Positions 5,560-11,835 of a DNA stretch of 11,835 nucleotides are shown here, piece after piece. Numbering within the stretch: the first letter of the stretch is position 1; each line of letters opens with the position of its first letter. The stretch covers positions 1 to 11,835 of the forward strand of contig CALGTJ010000029.1 of the NCBI GenBank assembly GCA_937901435.1, written 5' to 3'. The notes beneath the pieces were generated by a model. It saw nothing but the letters and a program-made list of their open reading frames with translations. It did not search any database and had not been told where the DNA came from. The translations under genes and the position numbers were made by a program. This stretch comes from an uncultured Rhodobacter sp. Its GTDB lineage: Bacteria > Pseudomonadota > Alphaproteobacteria > Rhodobacterales > Rhodobacteraceae.

Positions 5560-6161
5560 CCACTGCGCACACAGCCGGATTTGTGGCCTGTGACCGCTGC
5601 GGTCTGGTCTATGCGCAGGACTGCGCCGACTGCACGCGTTGTGGCAGCGCATTGCAGACGCGTGCGCCCCTGTCGCTGCAACGCACGATGGCGTGGCTGA
5701 TGGCCGGGCTGATTGCCTATCTTCCCGCGAATATCTATCCGATGCTGCTGACCTCGACCCTGTTGGAACGGCAGGAAAGCACTATCCTCGGCGGGGTTGT
5801 CGATCTGGTGCATCACGGCTCTTTCGGGGTGGCCTTTATCGTCTTTGCCGCCAGCGTCGTAATCCCCGTGGGCAAGTTTCTGGCCCTGTTCTATCTGGTC
5901 TTTGCGGTCAGACGGCATTGGGCCATGAACAGCCATCAACGCCACGTGATGCTTGAAATCGTTGAATTTATCGGAAGGTGGTCCATGATTGACGTCTTTG
6001 TGGTCGCGATCCTGTCGGCCCTTGTGCAACTGGATACGGTGGCCACAATAAATCCCGGCGTGGCGGCCGTGTCCTTTGCGTTGTCGGTGGTGTTCACCAT
6101 GCTGGCCGCGCAAAGTCTGGACCCCCGATTGATCTGGGACGAAGCAGAGGCAACGCCATGA
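5556..6161 (+). CDS. pqiA: PqiA domain protein, second half-length copy
   Basis: Taken from ATG 5556, this gives a 201-residue membrane protein parallel to its upstream neighbour. It has a cysteine-rich N-terminus with CDRC (12-15) and C23, C26 and C29 (the last pair in CTRC), which should form a zinc ribbon, then four transmembrane segments. A longer reading from ATG 5514 is possible. ATG 5556 is preferred because it makes the ATGA overlap with the first copy, has AGGGG at 5546-5550, and starts just before the cysteine motif as in the first copy. Its own stop overlaps the PqiB start by ATGA (6158-6161). The two halves probably pair to form the equivalent of one two-domain PqiA; that pairing is inferred from the fused E. 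coli arrangement. Confidence 0.87.
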   Translation: MTTAHTAGFVACDRCGLVYAQDCADCTRCGSALQTRAPLSLQRTMAWLMAGLIAYLPANIYPMLLTSTLLERQESTILGGVVDLVHHGSFGVAFIVFAASVVIPVGKFLALFYLVFAVRRHWAMNSHQRHVMLEIVEFIGRWSMIDVFVVAILSALVQLDTVATINPGVAAVSFALSVVFTMLAAQSLDPRLIWDEAEATP

Positions 6162-7933
6162 CCCCCCAAGAACACACAGACGCGGCCAGACCCGACGCGG
6201 CCAGACGCGATTCGGCAAGACCCGATGTGCGCCCGGCGCGCCAAGGCCTGCTGGCGCGGATCTCTCTTGTCTGGCTGGTGCCGATGCTGGCGCTGGCGAT
6301 TTCGCTGGGCGTCGCATGGCAAAGCTATTCCGAGCGCGGCGTGCTGATCGAGATCGGCTTTGACAATGCCACAGGCATCGAAACCAGCAAGACCCAGTTG
6401 CGCTACCGCGATGTCACGGTTGGCACGGTCGAGCGGGTCACCTTTTCCGAGGATCTGTCGCAGGTGATTGCGCAGGTGCGGGTCGAAAAGGACGTGGCCG
6501 GGTTTATCGACGCAGAGGCGCAATTCTGGGTCGAGCGGCCTCAGGTTTCGGTGCGCGGTATCAGCGGGCTGGGAACGGTGCTGTCGGGTGTCTACATCAA
6601 CGGCACGTGGGACAATGTGATAAGCGCGCCCGAGACCCGGTTCACCGGGCTGGGCCGCGCGCCTCTTGTGGGGCCTAATGCACAGGGCGTCTCGATTGTG
6701 CTGCGCGCGCGCAACGGCAACCAACTGGCCGCTGGCGCGCCGATTGTCTACAAAGGCATCCGCGTCGGGTCGATCGAGGCCCCGGTCCTGACCCCGTCTG
6801 GCAATGGCGTGATCACCAATGGATTTATCGAGGCCCCCTATGACGCCTTTGTCACCTCGGCCACGCGGTTCTGGGACACGTCCGGTTTTTCGCTGTCGCT
6901 GGGGGCAGGGGGCGTCAAGCTGGACGTGGACAGTCTGGCCTCACTGGTCGAGGGCGGCGTGACCTTTGAAACGCTGGTCTCTGGCGGCACGCCTGTGGAT
7001 TCTGGCGTGATATTTCCGATCTACGAAAGCGAAGCCTTGGCGCGCAACAGCCTGTTTCAGGATGCGGATGCGGATCTGCTGTCGGTTGCGGCACAGTTTG
7101 ATGGTTCTGTCGGGGGGCTTGTCTCTGGGTCAGAGGTGCGCTTTCGCGGGATCAAGGTGGGCGAGGTGTCTGGCCTGACCATGACGGCGGACAGGGTCGG
7201 CACCCAGCGCAACGTGCGCCTGCTTGCCACGATGCAATTGCGCCCCGGCAGTCTGGGGCTGGGGCAGGATGCCACCAAAGCCGATGCGCTGGCACTTTTG
7301 CAGGACTATGTGGCGCAAGGGCTGCGCGCGCGGCTGACCTCTGCCAATATCCTGGGGGGCGCGTTGATTGTCGAACTTGTGGAACTGCCGCAGGAACCGT
7401 CGCTGACCTTTGATACAAACGCCAAACCCTATCCGCTGATCCCCTCAGTTGACGCCAATCTGTCTGACTTCAACGCCACCGCCGAGGGTGTGTTCAAGCG
7501 CATCAACGGTCTGAAGGTCGAAGAACTGATTGCGGCGGCCATCTCTGCGCTGGACAGCGTCAATGGGTTGGTGGCGGCTGACGGAACGAAGGCGGTTCTG
7601 CCGGAACTGACCAAAACGCTGGAAGAGGCGCGCCTTGTGCTGGCGGATCTGCGCGAGGCCGACGCGGGGGCCAAGGTGACCTCTGCGCTGAGTTCTGCCG
7701 AGGGCGCGGCCAAAGCCGTGGAAACCGCCGCCGCCCGTCTGCCGGCTCTGGCAGAACAGTTGGAAAGGCTTACCCTTCGCACAGAGACCGTGGTATCAAG
7801 CTATGGCGAGCAATCGCGCCTGATTTCTTCTGCGATGGATGCGTTGCGCAACATCAGCGAAGCCGCCGACTCTTTGCAATCCCTCGCGCGGGCGATCCAG
7901 CGCAACCCGAACTCTCTGTTGTTAGGACGTTGA
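6158..7933 (+). CDS. pqiB: PqiB-like intermembrane lipid transport protein, three MCE domains
   Basis: The 591-residue protein is anchored by one N-terminal transmembrane helix (about 33-54), with a periplasmic body. Three MCE/MlaD domains can be seen: one from about 60 (VLIEIGFDNATGI...LRYRDVTVGTV), a second from about 177 (IVYKGIRVGSI at 196-206) and a third from about 307 (VRFRGIKVGEV at 327-337). The C-terminus (about 436-580) is Ala/Leu/Glu-rich and helical, matching the coiled-coil needle known for E. coli PqiB, whose stacked MCE rings form a tunnel between the membranes. The length is slightly above E. coli PqiB (546). The ATG overlaps the preceding stop, so it is translationally coupled. 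Residues 8-22, before the helix, form an in-frame fivefold repeat absent from the family core. The family call is secure; the lipid carried is unknown. Confidence 0.93.
   Translation: MTPQEHTDAARPDAARRDSARPDVRPARQGLLARISLVWLVPMLALAISLGVAWQSYSERGVLIEIGFDNATGIETSKTQLRYRDVTVGTVERVTFSEDLSQVIAQVRVEKDVAGFIDAEAQFWVERPQVSVRGISGLGTVLSGVYINGTWDNVISAPETRFTGLGRAPLVGPNAQGVSIVLRARNGNQLAAGAPIVYKGIRVGSIEAPVLTPSGNGVITNGFIEAPYDAFVTSATRFWDTSGFSLSLGAGGVKLDVDSLASLVEGGVTFETLVSGGTPVDSGVIFPIYESEALARNSLFQDADADLLSVAAQFDGSVGGLVSGSEVRFRGIKVGEVSGLTMTADRVGTQRNVRLLATMQLRPGSLGLGQDATKADALALLQDYVAQGLRARLTSANILGGALIVELVELPQEPSLTFDTNAKPYPLIPSVDANLSDFNATAEGVFKRINGLKVEELIAAAISALDSVNGLVAADGTKAVLPELTKTLEEARLVLADLREADAGAKVTSALSSAEGAAKAVETAAARLPALAEQLERLTLRTETVVSSYGEQSRLISSAMDALRNISEAADSLQSLARAIQRNPNSLLLGR
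6179..6223 (+). repeat. In-frame 15-bp tandem repeat in the PqiB cytoplasmic N-terminus
   Basis: Three 15-bp units (6179-6193, 6194-6208, 6209-6223) each encode Asp-(Ala/Ser)-Ala-Arg-(Pro/Arg), giving DAARP DAARR DSARP. The first two differ by two bases and the third is more diverged. The segment precedes the membrane helix, so it should face the cytoplasm. A multiple of three keeps the frame, so copy number could vary between strains without breaking the gene. Confidence 0.75.
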
Positions 7934-7934
7934 T

Positions 7935-8549
7935 ATGATGTTTCGAGTGGTGCTTGCTGCGGTGACCGCTGTGACTTTGGCGGGATGCGAGGACAATTCG
8001 CGCCGCTACGCGTTAGAGGCGACGCCCTCTGTCGCGCCGGGCAAACAAATGCGCGCGCGGGTGGCGTCGGTGCTGGTGCGCTCTGTCTCGCTGCCCACCT
8101 ATGCGGCGGCCGAAGAGATGGCGTTTCAGGACGAGACGGGCGTTATCAAGCTGAACAAGACCGAACTCTGGGCTGACGAGCCAGAGCGCGCGACGACGCT
8201 TGTGATCTCGCGCCATCTGAACCGGATGCTGTCGGCCACCATCGCGCCAGAGCCCTGGCCGCTGGAAGAGGCGCCACAAGCCTCTGTCGATATCCGGGTC
8301 GAGCAGTTGCTGGCGACCAATCGCAACACGCTGCGCCTGTCCGGGCAGTATTTCATCGGCGGCCAAGAGATTGAACCCGATATCGACGAGGAAATTCCCA
8401 AGGTGCCGCGCCGCACGATCCGCTCTCAGGCGGAGCTGTTCGATATCGAGGTGCCGATTATCAGCGATGCCCCCGGTGTTCTGGCAACGGCCCAATCAGA
8501 CGCGCTGCGCATCCTTGCAGAGCGTGTGGCAAAGGATCTGGCCCGCTAG
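7935..8549 (+). CDS. pqiC: PqiC-like outer-membrane lipoprotein (ABC transport auxiliary family)
   Basis: The 204-residue protein starts with a lipoprotein signal ending in LAGC, with the lipidated Cys at residue 18 (counting from ATG 7935). Asp/Glu residues follow the Cys but are at +2/+3 in the order Glu-Asp. The mature part matches the PqiC / ABC-type transport auxiliary lipoprotein family. Recognisable are the YALEATP start of the first strand, RVASVLVRSVSLPTYAA, and the stretch VIKLNKTELWADEPERATTLVISRHLNRML, characteristic of that family. PqiC forms the outer-membrane end of the PqiABC bridge. It begins one base after the PqiB stop, with AGGA at 7924-7927 inside the pqiB end. ATG 7938 is an equally possible start. 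It closes the operon; no clear intrinsic terminator follows. Confidence 0.9.
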   Translation: MMFRVVLAAVTAVTLAGCEDNSRRYALEATPSVAPGKQMRARVASVLVRSVSLPTYAAAEEMAFQDETGVIKLNKTELWADEPERATTLVISRHLNRMLSATIAPEPWPLEEAPQASVDIRVEQLLATNRNTLRLSGQYFIGGQEIEPDIDEEIPKVPRRTIRSQAELFDIEVPIISDAPGVLATAQSDALRILAERVAKDLAR

Positions 8550-8664
8550 AGGCGCACCAAGAAACGGGCGCATCGGCCTGCGATTGCCGGTGGCGATTGT
8601 TCAGTTTTACTTCCCAAGCGGAATGGCCTAAACCCATCGCGAATTGGTTTGGGAGTATGCGTCA

Positions 8665-8964
8665 ATGACGGCTCGGTTTTGGCTTTTTGGATGTGCGATT
8701 GTTTCGCTGGCCGCGTGTGATGATCTTCCGGGCGTCGGCAGTGCGCCCAAGGACGGATTCATGAAAGAGGTGCCCGAAGGGGTCGTGACCATCGCCGCGC
8801 CCCATCAGGATTTGACGGCCGTCAAGATCGATCCGACGGATGGGTGCTATGTCTACAGCCACGCAGGCCCGGTCGAGACCACATTGCTGCCGCTGTGCAC
8901 CCGAGATGGCCGCCCAATCTGCACGCAGGCGGCGACGGCACCAACGGCACCTGCCCAGACCTGA
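8665..8964 (+). CDS. Small putative lipoprotein of unknown function
   Basis: The 99-residue product has a hydrophobic signal (residues 5-17) and a LAAC lipobox with Cys18 followed by Asp-Asp. Asp at +2 is the inner-membrane retention signal in enterobacteria, though that rule may not hold in alphaproteobacteria. The mature part, about 80 residues, contains VPEGVVTIAAPHQDLTAVKI and DGCYVYSHAGPVETTLLPL and ends in an Ala/Thr/Pro tail. I recognise no domain, but it reads like small lipoproteins common in Rhodobacteraceae. Two further cysteines before the tail (in DGCYV and LPLCT) plus one in ICTQ might form a disulfide. ATG 8665 is chosen over TTG 8644 because GGGAG at 8651-8655 is well spaced and the signal peptide then has normal length. 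It lies 115 bp beyond pqiC, so co-transcription is possible but unproven. Confidence 0.72.
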   Translation: MTARFWLFGCAIVSLAACDDLPGVGSAPKDGFMKEVPEGVVTIAAPHQDLTAVKIDPTDGCYVYSHAGPVETTLLPLCTRDGRPICTQAATAPTAPAQT

Positions 8965-9068
8965 AGCTCCCCAGACTTGATCTCAGGTTTAGACCTCGCT
9001 CTGGCCAAGACCTGCGCGATTGGGTCGTGAGCGGTTTGCCAAAGCGCCAGACTGCTGTTCGATCAGCC

Positions 9069-9749
9069 TTAGCTTTTCGCCGCGGACAGCGTTTCGGGCG
9101 GGTATAGAATCGCGGTGGACCCGGTTGCCACCTGATCGTACAGCCCGTTGATATGGGCCATGACCATCCGCACACAGCCAGAACTGGCCCGCCCGCCGAT
9201 AGAGCGCGGATGCGGAGAGCCGTGGATGCGCAGATATGTGTCGCGGTTGCCCACATAAAGATACAGCGCGCGCGACCCCAGCGGGTTTGACGGCCCCGCG
9301 TTCATCCCATCCGCGAATTGTTCGTAGTTGGACGGGTCCCGCTTGATCATCGCGGGCGTCGGGGTCCATGTCGGCCATTTGGCCTTGCGCTTGATCGTAT
9401 AGGTGCCGGGTTCATAGAGGTTGCCCTTGGCGATCGCAACGCCATAGCGCATCGCGGTTCCATCGGCACGGATGTGGTAGAGGTAGCGCGCGACTGCATC
9501 CACATGGATATCGCCCGGCGTCAGCCCCGGATTGGCCTCGACCACGCGGGGCAGGAACCGCGCGTTCAGTCCCCATGGGTTCGAGGTGGCGGGGTCGTAA
9601 TTCGCCGGCGTGATCTGTGCGTCCCAAGCCGCCCATTTCGAGCTGTCAGAGGTTGGTCCGGCAAGGGCGGCGCCAGACTGGAGGCCCATAAACATGGGGG
9701 CCGAAAACATCGCGGCTCCCGAAATGATAAAATGACGCTTGGTAAGCAT
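9069..9749 (-). CDS. Exported L,D-transpeptidase (YkuD domain)
   Basis: This 226-residue periplasmic enzyme remodels peptidoglycan by making 3-3 cross-links or attaching proteins to the stem peptide. The signal peptide runs to about A30 (SGAALA-G). It starts LTKRHFI, resembling a twin-arginine signal with Lys-Arg in place of Arg-Arg, so Tat or Sec export are both possible. The YkuD domain follows, with RYGVAIAKG (101-109) and the catalytic signature H176-G...S190-G-C-V-R194, Cys192 being the nucleophile. The N-terminal portion between the signal and the domain (WDAQITPANYDPATSNPWGLN) matches the alphaproteobacterial subtype. It is a single gene on the minus strand, converging with the small lipoprotein gene. 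The Shine-Dalgarno before ATG 9749 is weak (GAAAGCGA), and TATAGT at 9797-9802 (minus) is a possible -10 without a clear -35. Confidence 0.92.
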   Translation of the reverse strand: MLTKRHFIISGAAMFSAPMFMGLQSGAALAGPTSDSSKWAAWDAQITPANYDPATSNPWGLNARFLPRVVEANPGLTPGDIHVDAVARYLYHIRADGTAMRYGVAIAKGNLYEPGTYTIKRKAKWPTWTPTPAMIKRDPSNYEQFADGMNAGPSNPLGSRALYLYVGNRDTYLRIHGSPHPRSIGGRASSGCVRMVMAHINGLYDQVATGSTAILYPPETLSAAKS

Positions 9750-9827
9750 GGGTTCGCTTTCGTGTGCAGTATTACGACAGATGGGTGACGGGTGAGACTA
9801 TAAATGCGATCCCCGCCAAAGGACGAG

Positions 9828-9868
9828 TCACATGGCTGTGTGAACGGGCAACCGGCGATTGTTCGCCG
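9828..9868. repeat. Two inverted repeats between dctM and the L,D-transpeptidase gene
   Basis: The 212-bp gap holds TCACA-N6-TGTGA (9828-9843) and a perfect 6-bp hairpin CGGCGA-TTGT-TCGCCG (9853-9868). The second lies about 95 nt beyond the dctM stop and has no T-run on either strand, so it is not a textbook intrinsic terminator. The first has the half-sites of a CRP box but in the opposite order, so I do not call it a CRP site. Either could be regulatory for the transpeptidase or mark the end of the TRAP transcript. Confidence 0.4.
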
Positions 9869-9961
9869 CCGAGATACAATTGCACAAAACAAACCCCGCG
9901 AAAACACCCGCTTTGCTGTCAATTTTAGCAGGATCGCGCAAAACCGAACGGCAAGCGGATC

Positions 9962-11266
9962 CTATTGCACAAATCTGGGCATGATCCATCGCTGCAGGGT
10001 CAGGATCAGGTCCGGGATCAGGATGATCAGCAGCAAGACCCCGACCATGGGCAGCAGGATGATCCCCACGTCGCGCAGGGCGTCAACCACCCGGATCTTG
10101 CCGATGGACGCCGCAATCAACAGGCACAGCCCATAGGGCGGCGTCACAAGGCCGAAGGACAGGCTGATCACGCCGATGATGGCAAAGTGGATCGGGTGCA
10201 TGCCGACATGTTCGGTCACCGGAAACAGCACTGTGCCAAGGATGATGATGGCCGGGATGGCGTCGATGAACATGCCGATCAGTAAAAAGGCCAGCGCCAC
10301 CATGATGCCGGTGCCGATGACTCCAAGCCCCATCAGGGCGATCTGGTCCACAAGGGCGGCGGGGATCTTGAAATAGGCCAGACACCAGCCAAAGGCAGAG
10401 GCGGTGCCGATACAGAACAGCGTGATCGAGGCAAAGCGCGCAGAATCGTAGAGGATACCGGGCAGCGCGGAGATCTTGACCGAACGGTAGACAAAGACGC
10501 CAAGGATCAGCGAATAGACCACGGCGACGACAGAGGCCTCTGTGGGTGTGAAAAAGCCGCCCACAATGCCGCCCACAATGATCAGGGGCGTCATCAGGGC
10601 CAGACCCGCGCCACCAGCCGCCGTCAGCAATTCGATCAGGGTCGAGCGCTGGTGCACCGGATAGCCCCGGCGTTTGGCGTAGATATAGACGGTGATCATC
10701 TGTGACGCGGCGATCAGGATGCCGGGCACAACGCCCGCCAGAAACAGCCCGCCAATAGAGACTGACATCAACCCGCCCCAGACCACCATCAGGATCGAGG
10801 GCGGAATGATCACGCCCATCACACTGGAACTGGCGGTGATGGCGACGGAGAAGGGCTTGTCATAGCCTTCCTTCTCCATCTGCGGGATCAGCAGCGATCC
10901 GATCCCGGCCGCATCTGCCGTCGAGCTGCCGGAAATCCCGGCAAACAGCATCGAGACGACGACGTTCACATGGCCAAGCCCTCCGGGCAAATGCCCCACC
11001 AACGCGCGCGCCAGCCGGATCAGCCGGTCCGTGATGCCAGAGGCATTCATCAGGTTCGCGGCCAGCAAAAAGAACGGCACGGCCAGCAGGATGAAGGCGT
11101 TATAGCTTTTGAACATTTCGCGCATCAGCAGCACGGGCGTCAGGCGGTCCTGAATAAAGAACACCGGCACCACGGCCAGACCCAGCGCAAAGGCGACGGG
11201 GACACGCAGGATCACAAGGACAGCGAAGGTCCCGAACAGGATCGCTGCAACTTCACCTGGCCCCAT
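9962..11266 (-). CDS. dctM: TRAP transporter large permease subunit (DctM)
   Basis: The 434-residue integral membrane protein transports the solute delivered by the periplasmic binding protein, driven by a sodium gradient in studied TRAP systems. Many hydrophobic segments span the whole length, consistent with about 12 helices. The family signatures GISGSSTADAAG (110-121), VAITASSSVMGVIIPPS (141-157) and, near the C-terminus, VTPPYGLCLLIA are intact. Length and termini are normal for DctM. The ATG is preceded by AAGGAG (11273-11278 on this strand, 6-nt spacing), lying inside the end of dctQ, and the two genes overlap by 14 bp, so translation is coupled. The substrate cannot be inferred because the binding-protein gene is almost entirely outside the window. 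Confidence 0.95.
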   Translation of the reverse strand: MGPGEVAAILFGTFAVLVILRVPVAFALGLAVVPVFFIQDRLTPVLLMREMFKSYNAFILLAVPFFLLAANLMNASGITDRLIRLARALVGHLPGGLGHVNVVVSMLFAGISGSSTADAAGIGSLLIPQMEKEGYDKPFSVAITASSSVMGVIIPPSILMVVWGGLMSVSIGGLFLAGVVPGILIAASQMITVYIYAKRRGYPVHQRSTLIELLTAAGGAGLALMTPLIIVGGIVGGFFTPTEASVVAVVYSLILGVFVYRSVKISALPGILYDSARFASITLFCIGTASAFGWCLAYFKIPAALVDQIALMGLGVIGTGIMVALAFLLIGMFIDAIPAIIILGTVLFPVTEHVGMHPIHFAIIGVISLSFGLVTPPYGLCLLIAASIGKIRVVDALRDVGIILLPMVGVLLLIILIPDLILTLQRWIMPRFVQ

Positions 11267-11744
11267 GACGGTCTCCTTTCAGGGTTTGAATTTCGTCCCA
11301 CATCTTTTCCAGCGTAAACAGCGTCCATGTGGCCCCGGCAATGGGCCAGGCGATGTAGATCGACAGCATGGGCAGTCCGGAAATCTCTGACCTCTGGCGA
11401 GAGCCAAGAATCCCGAAATCATAGCCCCAGTAGAGGAAAGACAGAGCCATACAAAGGATCGCCACATGCACGAACATCCGAGAGGCGAACTCCACCGTCT
11501 TTGAGGAACTGCGCGGCAACACGTCCACATCGAAATGCGTGCCATCGCGCACCGCGATCATCGCGCCGATCAGAATGATCCAGACAAAGCAGAACCGCGC
11601 GATCTCTTCGGTCCAGATATAGCGGGGAATAAGGCCGGTATAGCGGCTTAGGATTTGCATCGAGACCGGGATGATCAGCAAGGTCATCAACACCGTCAGC
11701 ACTATCTTTAGAAGGCGGTAATAGCCTTCCAGCACGATCCGCAT
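11253..11744 (-). CDS. dctQ: TRAP transporter small permease subunit (DctQ)
   Basis: The 163-residue membrane protein has the four helices of DctQ: about 12-32, 45-65, 88-106 and 127-145. It contains the usual conserved stretches WTEEIARFCFVWIILIGA (39-56) and a DGTHFDVDVLP segment (61-71). It accompanies DctM as the small membrane subunit of a tripartite transporter. The length is typical. Upstream on the same strand are GAGGGG close to the ATG (short spacing) and AGGA further away (12 nt), so the ribosome site is not ideal. This fits lower permease than binding-protein expression, though that is inference. Its 3' end overlaps dctM by 14 bp. Confidence 0.93.
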   Translation of the reverse strand: MRIVLEGYYRLLKIVLTVLMTLLIIPVSMQILSRYTGLIPRYIWTEEIARFCFVWIILIGAMIAVRDGTHFDVDVLPRSSSKTVEFASRMFVHVAILCMALSFLYWGYDFGILGSRQRSEISGLPMLSIYIAWPIAGATWTLFTLEKMWDEIQTLKGDRHGAR

Positions 11745-11784
11745 GGCCCCTCACAATCCTGAAAATAGACCCGAACACAGAAAT

Positions 11785-11811
11785 GCGGCCCGCCCAGATC
11801 CGGCGGGCCGC
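11785..11811 (-). terminator. Strong 10-bp GC stem-loop between dctP and dctQ
   Basis: GCGGCCCGCC (11785-11794) pairs perfectly with GGCGGGCCGC (11802-11811) around a 7-nt loop. It begins 12 nt beyond the stop codon of the partial binding-protein gene, and 40 bp separate it from the dctQ start. In the transcribed (minus) direction the stem is followed by ATTTCTG, a poor T-run, so it is more likely a leaky terminator or mRNA 3'-end stabiliser than a full stop. On the plus strand it is followed by GTTTTGTCT. Such intercistronic hairpins after binding-protein genes commonly let that component be made in excess. Confidence 0.7.
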
Positions 11812-11823
11812 GTTTTGTCTGGC

Positions 11824-11835
11824 TTACTTGACGGC
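11824..11835 (-). CDS. dctP: Partial 3' end of an upstream gene, probably the TRAP solute-binding protein (DctP)
   Basis: The last 12 bases on the minus strand read Ala-Val-Lys-stop (TAA at 11824-11826), open to the window edge. Three residues cannot identify a protein. The call rests on position: in TRAP operons the binding-protein gene often precedes dctQ and dctM, and the stem-loop just downstream fits the end of that gene. Confidence is limited for that reason. Confidence 0.45.
   Translation of the reverse strand, partial: AVK

Noticed and set aside
4807..5652. Minus-strand open frame (281 codons) opposite the pqiA genes
   Set aside because: It is antisense to the Cys-motif and membrane-helix encoding sequence of PqiA; composition is Arg/His/Gln-rich with no domain.
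5508..6724. Two overlapping minus-strand frames opposite pqiA/pqiB
   Set aside because: They are shadows of recognised genes on the plus strand, without ribosome sites or domain similarity.
8574..8589. CGGC-N8-GCCG as a terminator after pqiC
   Set aside because: The stem is only 4 bp with an 8-nt loop, and the T-rich stretch lies well downstream; too weak to call.
1..11835. CRISPR array, tRNA, rRNA, insertion sequence, prophage or toxin-antitoxin/defence genes
   Set aside because: I looked on both strands and found no regularly spaced repeats, tRNA-like cloverleaf, transposase or defence-family protein.

Overview
The window looks like a chromosomal segment of a marine-type alphaproteobacterium, most likely Rhodobacteraceae (Roseobacter group). 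The grounds are the GC-rich coding sequence, TTG/GTG starts, ATGA gene overlaps, the alternative (carboxy)spermidine pathway, a TRAP transporter, and an L,D-transpeptidase and small lipoproteins of a kind familiar from that family. This placement rests on protein recognition only. There is no rRNA, tRNA, IS element, phage gene or CRISPR array.

Layout. (1) 1-565, minus strand: the N-terminal 188 residues of a GH13_18 sucrose phosphorylase-like enzyme, cut by the window edge. (2) 566-789: a divergent intergenic region carrying several copies of a TTG(C/G)CCAA-like motif. (3) 790-3159, plus: a two-gene polyamine operon, carboxy(nor)spermidine decarboxylase followed by carboxy(nor)spermidine dehydrogenase. 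(4) 3326-3631, plus: a small single-domain cupin preceded by a perfect 9-bp inverted repeat. (5) 3871-4695, plus: a MipA/OmpV outer-membrane protein behind an AT-rich intergenic block. (6) 4933-8549, plus: a compact pqi operon, with PqiA split into two overlapping half-length genes, then a three-MCE-domain PqiB and a PqiC lipoprotein. (7) 8665-8964, plus: a 99-residue lipoprotein of unknown function. (8) 9069-9749, minus: an exported L,D-transpeptidase. (9) 9962-11835, minus: a TRAP transporter in the order dctP (last three codons only), dctQ, dctM, with a strong stem-loop between dctP and dctQ.

How the genes work together. The decarboxylase and dehydrogenase form a complete spermidine-forming route from putrescine (or norspermidine from diaminopropane) and aspartate semialdehyde. 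The pqi genes should build an inner-membrane/periplasmic MCE assembly for lipid movement between membranes. MipA, the small lipoprotein and the L,D-transpeptidase are also envelope proteins, so 3.9-9.7 kb is largely an envelope neighbourhood. The TRAP genes import an unknown organic acid or similar solute.

Novelty. I see no convincing undescribed multi-gene system. The best leads are non-coding: the inverted repeat before the cupin, the 14-bp palindrome next to the pqi start, short tandem duplications concentrated in the gaps, and the dctP-dctQ stem-loop.
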